Below the pieces are notes generated by a model. The model had not been told where the DNA came from. It saw only the letters and a list, made by a program, of their open reading frames with translations, and searched no databases. Below are positions 47,261 to 64,000 of a stretch of DNA of 64,000 nucleotides, one piece after another. The stretch lies in assembly GCA_905250115.1 (NCBI GenBank), contig CAJNOI010000052.1:478075-542074 (forward strand), given 5' to 3'. The DNA comes from Adineta steineri. Lineage: Eukaryota > Rotifera > Eurotatoria > Adinetida > Adinetidae. The first letter of the stretch is position 1. Each line of letters starts with the position of its first letter. Both the position numbers and the translations under genes were made by a program.

Positions 47261-48819
47261 ATGAGCAGTAGTTCATATACATTATTAACTAATTCACCAG
47301 ATAAACTTGAGTCTAGTATAACCATTAGAGATCCTCCATCACCAGGTGCAATGAATAATTCAAATGATACCTTGAAAAAAAAATATGTTCAAATTGCATT
47401 TGCAGTTACACTCTATTGGTATAAAAATATTTAAATTCTTCTCTATATTTACATATATATTTGTATAGGTTTGTTTCAATTACAATGGTCTTTTTAAATA
47501 AATATTTACTTAGTTCAAATAATGTGAAAGTAATTTTTTTTCTTTACATGAATGTTAACTTATTTATTATTTTCAGCTTGATGCACCTCTGTTTATAACA
47601 TGGTATCAATGTGTAGTAACAGTTGGACTTTGTGCTATATTAGGAAATTTAAATAAACGTTTATCAATTGTTTCAAAATTTCCAACATTTAAAATTGACC
47701 TTAAAATTGCACGTGATGTAAGTGAAAAAGAATAATGAGTTTGAATAAAATAGAACAAAAAAAAGAATCTTTTTTTTGAATATAAAAGGTACTTCCACTT
47801 TCCATTATGTTTGTTGCAATGATTACATTTAATAATTTGACTTTAAAATATTTAACTGTTTCATTCTATATGGTTGGTCGATCATTAACTACTGTTGCTA
47901 ATGTGGTATGTCATCGTTTTTTGAGAAATAAAACAAATGAATAATTTCCTATTAAATAGGGTTTTACTTATTTAATGCTTGGAGAAAAAACATCATACAA
48001 AGCATTAGGATGTTGTGGACTTATTATTGCAGGATTCTTTCTTGGAATTGATCAAGAAAATGCACTTGGTAAGAATTTAAAATTAGAAAAATGAGTTCAA
48101 TGCTTGTAAATAATGTAATCCTCTCTCTGATCCCAGATTACCCTATATATTTTTTTTTACTGATGATATTTAAAAAATAGAATTGACTCTACAAGTATCC
48201 TTGATATGTGCTGCTCACTTGAATATAAGAAAAAAATATAATTATTTTTAGGTACTCTTTCAATGTTTGGTGCATTTTGTGGTGTAGCGTCAAGTGCATT
48301 TGTCGCTTTAAATGCTATTTATACTACTCGATGTTTACCATGTGTTGATAATAATGTTTGGCGTTTATGTTTATATAATAATTTCAATGCATGTATTTTA
48401 TTTGTTCCTCTTATGATTCTTTTTGGTGAATTATCACCTGTTCTTAATTATTCCAAACTATTTAATTTACCATTTTGGTTTGCAATGACAATGGCTGGTG
48501 TACTTGGTTTTTCAATGGGTTATGTTTCTGGTTATCAAATACAATTGACAAGTCCTTTAACACATAATGTATCTGGTACAGCGAAATCTTATGTTCAAAC
48601 ATTACTTGCTGTTATTATTTATACAGAAGTAAGAAAATTGAATGATTTAAGAGTTTAAAAAAAAATTAATTTTTCTTTTATTAGACTAAAACATCACTTT
48701 GGTGGTTATCAAATGTATTTGTTCTTGGTGGTTCAGGTTTATTCGCACATGTTCGAGCAAAAGAAATGAAACGCAATCATAATACTGATAATAATTCGAC
48801 AACATCTTTACCAAAATAA
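47261..48819 (+). CDS. SLC35C1: Golgi GDP-fucose transporter
   Basis: Seven exons (47261-47418, 47469-47529, 47577-47717, 47789-47905, 47960-48068, 48252-48628, 48685-48819) give 365 aa, against 364 in human. Landmarks of the nucleotide-sugar transporter branch are [67 protein letters not shown] and [17 protein letters not shown]. About ten membrane helices are visible. The protein moves GDP-fucose from the cytosol into the Golgi lumen in exchange for GMP. Its stop codon is only 140 bp from the PI3K start on the same strand. Confidence 0.95.
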
Positions 48820-48959
48820 AAAAAAGACAATTTAAATGAATGAATATGTGACACAGAATCTCTCTGAAGACTTTTATTAATTTTAAACAAAAAAAAAAAC
48901 TTTCTTGCTTCAATTTTGATTTTTTCGTTAATATGATTATATATCTAATACATTTTTAG

Positions 48960-54306
<5,347 letters not shown>

Positions 54307-55139
54307 ACCCCAGTGGTCTGTAAATTTTTCTTGTAAAAGAAAGAAAAGCAAATTAAAACTAATTGCATTTTTTTTTAATCTTCAATTAATCGTGTAATAT
54401 ACATCTTTTCTTTTTAAATCATTTATTTTTGTAAACATAAATTCATAAAAAAACAAAAAAATAATTCGTGATAAAAAAAATAACAAAATATCTAGACGAT
54501 GTTGTATGTGAAATGTTTTTTATATTTAATATTAGTGTAATGTCTTGTAAAATTTATTGCTCAATAATAATGATTTTTATGTCATTGTTTACAAAGAAAA
54601 CATTTCATTCTATTATGTAAAAAAAACCATGTGAGAAATATGACTCATGTAATAGATTATATGGGTTTTTTCCTTTTCTTTCATATATTGAGAATAGTTT
54701 ATTACTTTTCGTGTTATTTCTTTATAGAGATTTATAATAAGTACCCTGAGATAAATCAAACTTAAGATATCTTTGCGACCAGTATCCTAAAATGATTGCT
54801 TGTGATCCTGACCGATTGTAACAAATAAAGACAATTGAAATAGAACGTTCAGATATCATTGTATTTCTTTTTATCTCATATTTGCTTAATGATGAATCCC
54901 AAGAACTTCTATAGTATAACTTATTTTAGATAATTGATTGAAGAAAATACTATTAATAAACTAGAGTATCTTGTTAAATAACCATTCTATCAGTTACAAT
55001 ATATACGAAATTTGTTTTACAAAAACTAAAGAATTCGTTTGTTCACATGAGTTATAACGTTTTATTGAAGACTGTAGATTAAAATCTCATTTATATTTTA
55101 TATTCATTTGTAGATCTATTCAAGTATAGCGTAATTAAT
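54307..55139. other. Non-coding interval between PI3K and NUP42-like
   Basis: AT-rich with poly-A and poly-T runs. AATAAA-like signals lie near 54462. An AG at 55112-55113 precedes the next ATG. No gene is supported. Confidence 0.45.
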
Positions 55140-56235
55140 ATGTCGGTTTGCCAATATTATTTACGAGGTAATTGTCGATATGGAGATCGATGTCGATATC
55201 CACATGTAAATTCCAATGAATCACATATGCATAGACAAAATGGTAAGAATAATATATTTATTGACTTTATTAACTTTTTTTCATTAGCTCCTCAGTCTCA
55301 TCCTCGTCCTCATCGCGCACCAATTAATCCAGTGTATAAGTATGTTGCACCATCAGTCGTAAGTTCTGTTTCAACAATTCAACACACTTATACCAAGACA
55401 ACTTGTACTCTATGCTTACCAGGCCAATAAACGTAATAATGTCACAAATCCAGCAACATCTGCAACTCTTAAATGGCTTACTGAAAATTATACAGATAGA
55501 ATGAAAGCATTCGATATCTTGTAAGTAAATTTGATTTGAATTATCTCATATATAATTTATCTTCTTAGAGTGCAAATGCAAACTGAAGCGAAAGTATGGC
55601 TTAAAACAGGTCTTTGGCGATTTACATCAAGATCACTTTTTCCTGGTGGACATCCTTTAGAACGTAAAGATTTTTGTTTTTTTGATTTTTTTTTTCTTCA
55701 ATAATAAATTCTTTTTAGATTGGACGGATCATTCATTTGAAGAAATGAAATGGGCACATCGATGCATGAGTAATACTGGCGAAGAACATAAATATGTTTG
55801 TGTGGAAATGAATTATCTTCAAAGTGATATTTAAATTATTTTTAGAAAAAAGCATATTCCGATTATTGGGAAAATACGCAACGTGAACTTATTGGTTTAT
55901 CAGAACTTCGTATTGATACTATTAAACTACTTGTATGTATATATACATATGACATAGAGTTGTTTTTATTTATTTGTAAAATTTCTTTTTCTTTCATATT
56001 TTAGAAAGATCATATTGCAGAATATGTTGCAAGTAATCATAAACCATCGACAACATTACCAAGTGATATTGATATGAAAGATGATAATCATATTATAACA
56101 GCAAATTCCAGTGTAGAATTAACAAATTATACAGCAGATGATCAACTTCTTGCAGATGAACGTGCTGCTTTTGAAAGTGATACATTTGAATTAGGACATA
56201 TACCTGTTCATGCTCCTTCACAACAATTTTGTTAA
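55140..56235 (+). CDS. NUP42-like nucleoporin with CCCH zinc finger
   Basis: Seven exons (55140-55242, 55288-55358, 55423-55520, 55569-55663, 55719-55795, 55846-55932, 56005-56235) give 253 aa. The N-terminal CCCH finger, CQYYLRGNCRYGDRCRYPH, matches NUP42 (CG1/NUPL2) at the extreme N-terminus. A central helical region (KVWLKTGLWRFT..LIGLSELRIDTIKLL) follows. The C-terminal AAFESDTFELGHIPVHAPS corresponds to the Gle1-binding tail of NUP42 (QFQSKKFTLGKIPLKPPP). In vertebrates and yeast the protein helps dock Gle1/DDX19 for mRNA export at the cytoplasmic face of the pore. The FG-repeat middle of vertebrate NUP42 (total about 423 aa) is absent here. The call rests on the two ends and the spacing. 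Confidence 0.72.
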
Positions 56236-56695
56236 AATTTTTTATTTAATAAAGAACGAAAATTTTCCTCTATTAATCATCAATTCGGTATTTTATATTT
56301 TGCAAAAAAGAGAGAATTCAGATATGTTTGATAATAAAACACGTTTATATACTACAACAGACTTGTTATTTATTTTGTTCTTTCTTACTTTTGCTTTTAT
56401 CGATTCTCCTTTGTCAACAACACCTCAACATATTTTAATAATTTCTTACTCTCTAACAATAACAATTGACACACTAGAGAAAGAAATTTCATCGTTTGAG
56501 AAGTATTTAATCTGTTGAATTTATTAGTTTAATTTATTTGATATAAACATTAAGTTTATGAATAGATGTCGTTTGATTCTCAAAAATAACTATAATATCT
56601 TCTATAATAGTTCGTTTCAGGATTATAGTCATTAGTGATGGGCAACACGTTTACTTCGTGTACAAATCGTAGAAGAACTGTGGAAAATAGGACAA
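56236..56695. other. Non-coding interval, NUP42-like 3' flank
   Basis: An open frame at 56210-56518 overlaps the NUP42-like stop in another frame and is Leu/Ile/Thr-rich; it is not supported. An AG at 56689-56690 lies 5 nt before the next ATG. Confidence 0.4.
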
Positions 56696-58029
56696 ATGTA
56701 CCGTCTAAAAAGTATACTTTTATTTATTGATAAAATTCAATACAAAAATCATATTTATTGTAGTAATTCTAAACATGCAATTAATTCAAATATAACATAT
56801 AGTCCTGATGAACCAGATTTACTTGAATGTTTATTAATGGATTACAATGATAATGATTTAATTAATCGTCTTCTTGGTTGTGCATATGGGCAAGCTTTAG
56901 GTGATGCTTATGGTCTATCGACTGAATTTGAAAAACGCACAACAGTTGCAAGTAATTATCCAGATCGTTCAAAAATTATTCCTTTTCCAGATTATAAATT
57001 AACTGGACATTCTAGTCGATGGAAGCGTGGCGACTGGACTGATGATACAGATCAATGGATATTAATTTTAGAGACATTAATCGGAAGAAATGGTGATGAG
57101 AGAATATTTGTTAAGAAATTAAAGAGATGGATTGAGTATGGTTTTTCAGAATTGAATGATTCTGCAGGAATGGGATTAGGCGCTAATATAGAACAAGTAA
57201 GTTAGTGTTGTCTAATACTTTTAATTTAAATGAGACAAGAGAATTTAGCTATTGACTGTTATGTATTTTAGGTTGTTTTCAGTCATGGATATCTTCGTAA
57301 TCCAATTGAGACTAGTAGAATGATATGGGAACGTGGAAATCGACAAGCAGCACCGAATGGAGCTGTTATGCGTTGTTCAGCCGTAGCATTTGTTCACTTC
57401 AATGATTTAGAAAAAGTAACTATGCAGAAAATGAGAACGTTTTCACATTATACAATGAATAATGAAATATTTTTTCATAGGTTAAATCAACAACAACATC
57501 AATGTGTAAAACGACTCATTTTGATCCTCGTTGTATTGCTTCATGTTTAGCTGTATGTTTAGTTATTGCTTATCTTTTAAGAAAGAAAATGAATGATGAT
57601 AATAATATTGAAGTACTTATTACAAGTATTCAAAATGAAACAATTCAGATACTTGGAGACAGTTTTTCTCAAGAACAATGTGAATCATTTTTATGGCATA
57701 CAGACCGAGCACGTACATTAGAAGAACTAAAGCTTGATGATCCACGATCTATTGGTTATACATATAAATGTTTAGCATCGGGATTTTATGGTTTAAGATC
57801 GACACGTTCATTTCAAGAGACATTAAATGATCTGATTCGATATGGTGGTGATGCAGATACTAATGGAGCTGTATGTGGAACGATGTATGGAGCAAGATAT
57901 GGTTATAAAGCATTACCTAGTGAATGGTTAAGAGCATTGCCATATAAAAAATGGTTCGATAAAAAATTAATTCAATGTTTCGGACAAATGAATTTAATTG
58001 ATAGAAAATTTATACATACAAAATTTTGA
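56696..58029 (+). CDS. DraG-type ADP-ribosylglycohydrolase
   Basis: Three exons (56696-57196, 57272-57415, 57481-58029) give 397 aa. Family motifs are LLGCAYGQALGDAYG (about residues 59-73), the metal-binding RGDWTDDTDQ (111-120), PNGAVMRC in exon 2 and the second metal site YGGDADTNGAVCGTMYGARYG (about 336-356). Fold and motifs fit dinuclear-Mg enzymes that remove ADP-ribose from proteins or small molecules; the substrate cannot be told from sequence. The first 40 residues are outside the domain, and the basic, hydrophobic start could be a mitochondrial presequence. It does not match my memory of ADPRH or ADPRS (ARH3) closely and resembles bacterial and fungal members. Introns are of host type. 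Confidence 0.85.
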
Positions 58030-60230
58030 GTTTCAAAACAAATAATCTTTATTTTTCATTTATATTATATTGAAAATTTTAAATACAGTCAAGAATCTTT
58101 CTAAATTATATATAAAGTTCTCCGAAGCGTGTAAACTTTTGATCTCTCCACTAATAACAATGGATAAGTAAATAATTCTCACTTTCTAAAACAATTATTG
58201 CTTTAGGTATATTATAGCAAGATCAAGATGATTTTGCAAGGAAAAAATTGTAAATTGAAATTCTAGTATTTCATTTTCTATAATATACCTTTATATAGGT
58301 CAAAATTCTATTAAATGAACTGTTACTTAAGAAGAAAGAGCTAAGAATACAATTAATTTTAGACTTTATCAAATCTCAATATGTCTCATCTGACGAAGAT
58401 GGTCTTATTTGTGAAGTTTAAAGTATTTGCAAGAATTTCCCGTTTGCTAAATCAATGAAAAAAAAATTGGTAACAATAGATATTATGATCCTAGTACAAA
58501 GTCATCGCTATTATATCATCAAGAGAAATTTCTACTACATTAAGAATATATAAATATGCAAATAATTGAAGGAAAAAGTTAAAAAGTATAATATTCTATT
58601 TTATACGATAAATTAAAGATTCAAAAATGGCAAACGATTCATTTTTTCTTTTTTATTACAAAATTACCTTTTTTTTCGAGGTATAACTCATAATAATCGA
58701 AGGTAAAAGTAATCGAAACAAAACAAAAGAAGAGACGCCACGTTGATACAATATAACGACGTTTTTTTTCTTCACACTAAATTATTGAGCCATGTGCGTG
58801 CATGCATATATTCTGTTGTTACTAAATCGAAATAATATTGTTGTTTTTCGCATCGTTTCATTCATTAATAATATGCGTAATATTCAAATAAAAAAAAAGA
58901 TTTGTCAATGAAATGATTTCTTGGTAAATCGGTGAAAATTAATCTTCACATGAAATAAGGTAAATATTGAAGTGTTAGTAGTTGCATTTACTGAGAATAA
59001 ATTATTTTTTTTATATATTTATTAGTTAAATTTATAATAAAGAGATATTTTCTTATTTTTAGTGTTGATTCAAGTCAAACAAAAAAGTGAACGATAATGT
59101 CTATCAGAAGAGCGAAAAAAGTTGAAATAATTTAAAGAAAATACATATCATTGGTAGAAACATTTAATAACTATTGAATATTTTTATACAAAGATAAGTG
59201 GTTATTGAATTGTTGTGAAACTTTAATTTATAATTTTCTTCAGTTTTTCATTTCTGTTATTATCTATTATATTCGTTTTTTCGAAAAAAAAGTAGCAGTG
59301 AATTAAATTCTTATAGATAACTTTTTATTCACATAATGACATTTGCTGCTAATGAAAAACATTTCGATAGTCGTTGAGAACCTAATAAAATTATCTTTGA
59401 ATTGTCTTAAAGTATTTACAAATAGATTTAATCGAATGATCTGACAATTTACAATAGTTCTTGAAATGCAGTTGCTTTTCCTACCCTTTGGTTATAAAAA
59501 TGGTCCTCAACAAAATTACATTTATCTAGTTTGAAACTACGTCATTTTGACTTGTTTTTTTGTGTATCTGTATCTCATCACAAATCTAATAGGTGAGAAA
59601 AATATCCATACTTAAGAAAAGAAAGAAAAATCAAAATCGTACTGTGACAACGTCAATATATTATCACTTCGAGGTAGCCAATATTATTCTTTTTTTCTTA
59701 ATCGAAATTAAAGAGATAATTGTATACATTATATATGCGCATCAAATTATATCATACAATTATAAATATTATTCATAAAATATATATGACCATAATGTTG
59801 TTTTGACGTTATTTATTTCGTTGATAAAATATTTTATATAAATATTTCAGTAATATAATGGCCTAATATGTATAAAAAAAAGTACGCATCAAAAAATAAT
59901 CTTATACTTTGGTGACAATAAATATTCAGACGAATAAGTAAACGATACACATATTCTAAATTCAACTAAGGGTAAATATGATCCTTTTTTTAAAATTTTT
60001 ATTTATGTTTAAAACTGAAATAAAAAATATTCGTCAAAGCATTTGAGAATAATTAACTATTACTATTTATGCAGTAATACGTTTTATTTTTATAGGAAAT
60101 AGATTTTTATTTCGTTGTAGTTGCACATATTCTAGATTAAAATTTTTACATCAATTAATCCATTCTTTTAAAAAATTTCTTACTTGTTAAGAGTTTGCAG
60201 ATTTTCTACATTCAAAGGACACAATCAACA
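58030..60230. other. Gene-free interval
   Basis: 2.2 kb of AT-rich DNA without recognised repeats or genes. A lone frame at 59593-59778 is low-complexity. The promoter of the FG-GAP gene is expected near 60000-60200, and an AG at 60199-60200 may be its acceptor. Confidence 0.45.
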
Positions 60231-63200
60231 ATGCAAAAGGTAATTGATAGAAAATTTGTTCTAAAAACTGTCTTTTGTTAAAAATGATTATTTTATTGTA
60301 GATAAATGAAAATTCTATGGATAATGGTGTTGTCAGGGTTAGGCAATCATTTTCTGAGCAAAATATTCATGTCGATAATGCACAACATGAGAGCTCAATA
60401 CAAAATCGGTCTAATGCAGCAGAATCTGCCGATGTTACTAAGAAAATGAAGAGGTCACCAATGGCTCCAATACCTTTGTATGTCATTTTCTTTTCACCTG
60501 AAGCATCATAATATATATAGAATGTATTTTTATTAGGAAAAACTCGTGTTGGTCAAGACATCGAACTGTAACAGCTGCAGGTGCATTTGCTCTCTTCACA
60601 ATCCTGGCAATGGTTACAAGTATACTAATAGTCTGTCTGACTTCTCCAAAAGCAACAGGTATGTTCTAATTTTTCTTCATATACTAACTACATATATGAT
60701 ATAAATTTATTTTGATTTATTCATTTTTAGTAATAGTATGATAAAATAAAAAATAGAACTAGTGTATTTCTTTGAGGAAGAGGAATTTTCACCATTGTAT
60801 TGAATTTGCAGCGAAGAATAGTCTGCAAAAGAGATCATGTAATTAAGAAGAAACGTGGCTTAAACAGATTATTTGAAGCATTAATATCATTTCTTCTTTC
60901 TTCGAAACAACGCGTTTTTTTAAAACAATTCTACAGTAAATGGAAGAAGCTGAATAAATATACATATCATCTACTTAGTATTTCAGTGCTCGAAAACTAA
61001 ATGAGATTCTATGAATTTAATAAAAATAATTACATTATTTATCTTTTTTATTTAGTACAACAGTGTGAACTGAAGTTTATACAAACTCCTTTAAACCCGG
61101 TGGAATATAGTTTTGGGCCTCGATCTGTTGCCGTTGGGAATTTCAATGATGACGAATTGTTAGATATCGTTGTTGCCAATAGTATCGTTAATAGTATATC
61201 TGTATTCCTCGGATATAATAATGGTGCTTTTGCAAGTAACATGACGTATTCGACTGGTTTATATTCTGCTCCATATATGGTAGCGATCGGCGATTTTAAC
61301 AACGATCATCACACGGATATTGCTGTCGCATATTTCGGAACTAATAGCATCGGTATATTTCTTGGATTTGGAAACGGTTCTTTTATCAATACAACAGTAA
61401 TCTCAACTGGTTCATCTCGTCCAGTATGGATACATATAGCTGATCTCGATAATGACAGATCGCTCGATATCGTTACCGCTAATTATGGAACTGATAGTAT
61501 TAGTATATTTTATGGATATGGAGATGGACGTTTCGCATATTCGGTGACAATTTCAACTGGCTATGACTCTTCACCATTCTCAGTCATCAGTGCAGATTTT
61601 AATAATGATAATTATTTAGATCTTGCTATTGCCAATTATGGTACAAATAATATAGCTATATTTATTGCAAATGGCAACAGAACCTTCTCACATCAACAAA
61701 TATTTTCTACTGGTATTAATTCACATCCATATTCACTCGTCGTTGCTGATTTTAATGATGACAGTTTATTAGATATTGCTGTCGCTAATCATGGAACAAA
61801 CAATGTCGGTGTACTTCTAGGTAACACCAACGGAATTTTTACTAGTCAAACAACATATTCGCTTAATACTTCTTCACCATATTCTATTGGTCTTGGCGAT
61901 TTCAATAAAGATAATCGACTTGATTTAGTCGTCAGTAATCAAGGTACTAATAACATAGGTGTATTACTGGGACTTGGAAATGGCAATTTCTCTGAACCAA
62001 CAATAAATTCAATCGGTTCTTCTTCTTCAATCTCGCTTGCTGTAACTAATTTTAATAACGACAACCTACTAGATATTATCATCATCAGCAATGATACTGG
62101 CAGTATAGAAATTCTTTTTGGTTATGATGAAGGCTTTCAACAACAAACTACGTATTCAACTGGCGCTAACCCATCTTCTGTAGCTGTTGGTGATTTCAAC
62201 AAAGACAGTCTACTAGATATCGTCGTTACTAATTTTGGTGACAGCACAGTAAGTATATATCTCGGATATGGTAATGGTTCTTTTGCAAACCAAACTATCT
62301 ATTCAACTGGCTCTACTCCATTTTCTGTAGCTGTTGGTGATTTCAATAATGACACTCGACTAGATATCGTCGCCACTAATTTATGGGGCAACACTATAAG
62401 TGTACTTCTCGGATATGACAATGGTTCGTTTGCAAATAAAACTACGTATTCAACTGGCAGTCATCCATCTTCTGTAGCTGTTGGTGATTTCAACAATGAC
62501 ACTCTACTGGATATCGTCGTTGCTAATGCTTGGGACAATACAGTAAGTGTACTTCTCGGATATGACAATGGTTCATTTGCAAATCAAACTACGTATTCAA
62601 CTGGCAGTTATCCATCTTCTGTAGCTGTTGGTGATATCAACAATGACAGTCTACTGGATATCGTCGTTGCAAATCAGAATGGCAACACTATAAGTGTACT
62701 TCTCGGATATGGCAATGGTTCTTTTGCAAAGCAAACTACGTATTCAACTGGTATTGGTTCACAATCTGTAGTTGTTGGTGATTTCAACAATGACACTCTA
62801 CTGGATATCGTCGTTGCCAATTCGAACGAGAACACTATAAGTGTGCTTCTCGGATATGGCAATGGTTCTCTTACAAATCAAACTACGTATCCAACTGGCT
62901 CTGATCCACAAGCTGTAGCTGTTGGTGATTTCAACAAAGACACTCTACTGGATATTGTCGTTGCTAATAACTATGACAACACTGTAAGTGTACTTCTCGG
63001 ATATGGCAATGGTTCTTTTGCAAATCAAATGAAATATGTCACTGGCTATTTACCATTTTCTGTAGCTGTTGGTGATTTTAACAACGACTTTTGGCTAGAT
63101 ATTGTGGTTGCAAATGAGAATGACAACACTGTAAGTGTCTTCCTTCATTATAACAGAGCAGCTTTAAGTAATGAAATAACATTTGCATCTGGTGATGGTT

Positions 63201-64000
63201 CTCGCCTGCGATACGTTGCTGTCGATGATTTTAACAATGATACGATGTTAGATCTTGTCGTCGTTAATTATGGCACTAATGATATAGGTGTACTTCTTGG
63301 AAATGGTAGTGAATTATTTTTAGAACAGACAACGTTTCCAACAGGCTCAGATCCATATTCACTTGCCATAGGTGATTTTAATAAAGATGGTCAACATGAT
63401 TTTGCTGTAGCTAACTATGGTAGTAAAAGTATTGATATGTTTGTTGGAAATGGAAAGGGAACATTTACACATCAATTAACTTATGGATCTAGCTTGACTT
63501 TCGCTCCTGTAGCTGTTACTGCTGGTGATTTCAACAATGATAGACAATCGGAAATTATTGTCGCATATGACAATACTGATAATATAGATATATTTGTTAC
63601 AGTTGATACTGGCGCTTTTAAGAATCAACTTACGTATTCAGCGGGCTCAAATTCCGCTTCCGTAGCAGTTGGTGACTTCAACAATGACACTCTACTAGAT
63701 ATCGTTATAGTTAATCTAGACAACACAGTGAGTGTACTTCTCGGATATGGTAATGGTTCTTTTGCAAACCAAACTATCTATTCAACTGGCTTTGGGCCAC
63801 AATCTTTAGCTGTTGGTGATTTCAACAATGACACTTTACTAGATATCGTTGTTGTTAATTATTATGATGGCACTGTAGGTGTACTTCTCGGATATGGCAA
63901 TGGTTCCTTTGCAAATCAAACTATCTATTCAACTGGCTCTTGGCCACAATCTTTAGCTGTTGGTGATTTCAACAATGACACTCTACTGGATATCGTCGTT
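60231..64000 (+). CDS. Type II membrane protein with FG-GAP/VCBS repeats, 5' part
   Basis: Exons 60231-60239, 60302-60477, 60537-60658 and 61056-64000 (open at the window edge) give at least 1083 aa. The N-terminus is cytoplasmic and polar. One membrane anchor lies in exon 3 (TAAGAFALFTILAMVTSILI), with no cleavable signal, so the repeats would be outside the cell. From about 61110, at least 20 units of about 49 aa carry the FG-GAP core GDFNNDTLLDIVVAN followed by SVLLGYGNGSFANQ. The core has the D-x-[ND]-x-D-x-x-x-D calcium-binding pattern of integrin-alpha-like beta-propeller blades. Twenty units would make about three seven-bladed propellers. Units 8-13 and 18-20 are nearly identical at DNA level, while others are diverged. 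An adhesion or surface-binding role is inferred; the ligand is unknown. Confidence 0.87.
61110..64000 (+). repeat. ~147-nt tandem repeat array encoding FG-GAP units
   Basis: Twenty core motifs recur at a spacing of about 147-150 nt. The strings GCTGTTGGTGATTTCAACAA and TGGATATCGTCGTTGCTAAT recur almost unchanged in the later units. The array continues past the window end. Confidence 0.9.

Noticed and set aside
56210-56518. 102-aa frame after the NUP42-like gene
   Set aside because: It starts inside the NUP42-like last exon in another frame and is low-complexity.
60800-61000. 66-aa frame between exons 3 and 4 of the FG-GAP gene
   Set aside because: It lies within a GT..AG intron; including it would break the frame into the FG-GAP repeats.

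Overview
This window is animal nuclear DNA. It is strongly AT-rich and holds compact genes whose coding exons are mostly split by introns of about 45-65 nt with canonical GT..AG ends. The closest relatives I can name from memory are metazoan: GEMIN2, AUH, SLC25A19, a biogenic-amine GPCR, PXMP4, VWA3A/B, MGST1, TAF5/TAF5L, COPS5, SLC35C1, class I PI3K p110 and NUP42. Several traits point to a bdelloid rotifer: very short introns, probable spliced-leader acceptors just before start codons, a large FG-GAP repeat protein, GT-rich telomere-like hairpins, and intronless bacterial-type genes. That assignment is an inference; no species marker was found.

Layout. 1-3671: three tightly packed + strand genes (GEMIN2 3' part, AUH, SLC25A19). 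3672-6486: gene-poor and repeat-rich, with a TIR element, GT-rich hairpins and the left arm of a long inverted repeat. 6487-10633: an intronless arginine deiminase (+) and an intronless citrulline-hydrolase-like gene (-), convergent and enclosed by the inverted repeat (5574-6250 and 11035-11558). Together these would convert arginine to citrulline and then ornithine. 11559-18896: mostly non-coding, with a secreted, mucin-like YHYH-domain gene (13869-15388, interrupted by a 10-N assembly gap) lying between two diverged direct repeats.

18897-26699: a large unrecognised proline-rich gene (+) converging on a biogenic-amine GPCR (-). 26700-32978: empty except for the peroxisomal membrane protein PXMP4 (-). 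32979-38881: an eight-exon VWA3A/B-like gene (-). 39435-40012: MGST1 (-). 41438-54306: four + strand housekeeping or signalling genes (TAF5-like, COPS5, SLC35C1, 21-exon PI3K). 55140-58029: NUP42-like and a DraG-type ADP-ribosylglycohydrolase (+). 60231-64000: the start of a type II membrane protein with at least 20 FG-GAP/VCBS units, running off the window.

Mobile DNA is mainly small non-autonomous elements. Three hAT-type MITEs have exact 8-bp target-site duplications, and two further elements have long TIRs. Three of these five sit in introns and account for introns of 400-600 nt in genes whose other introns are mostly near 55 nt. The observation I rate highest is the two-enzyme arginine-to-ornithine module inside the inverted repeat, a candidate horizontally acquired catabolic island in an animal genome.
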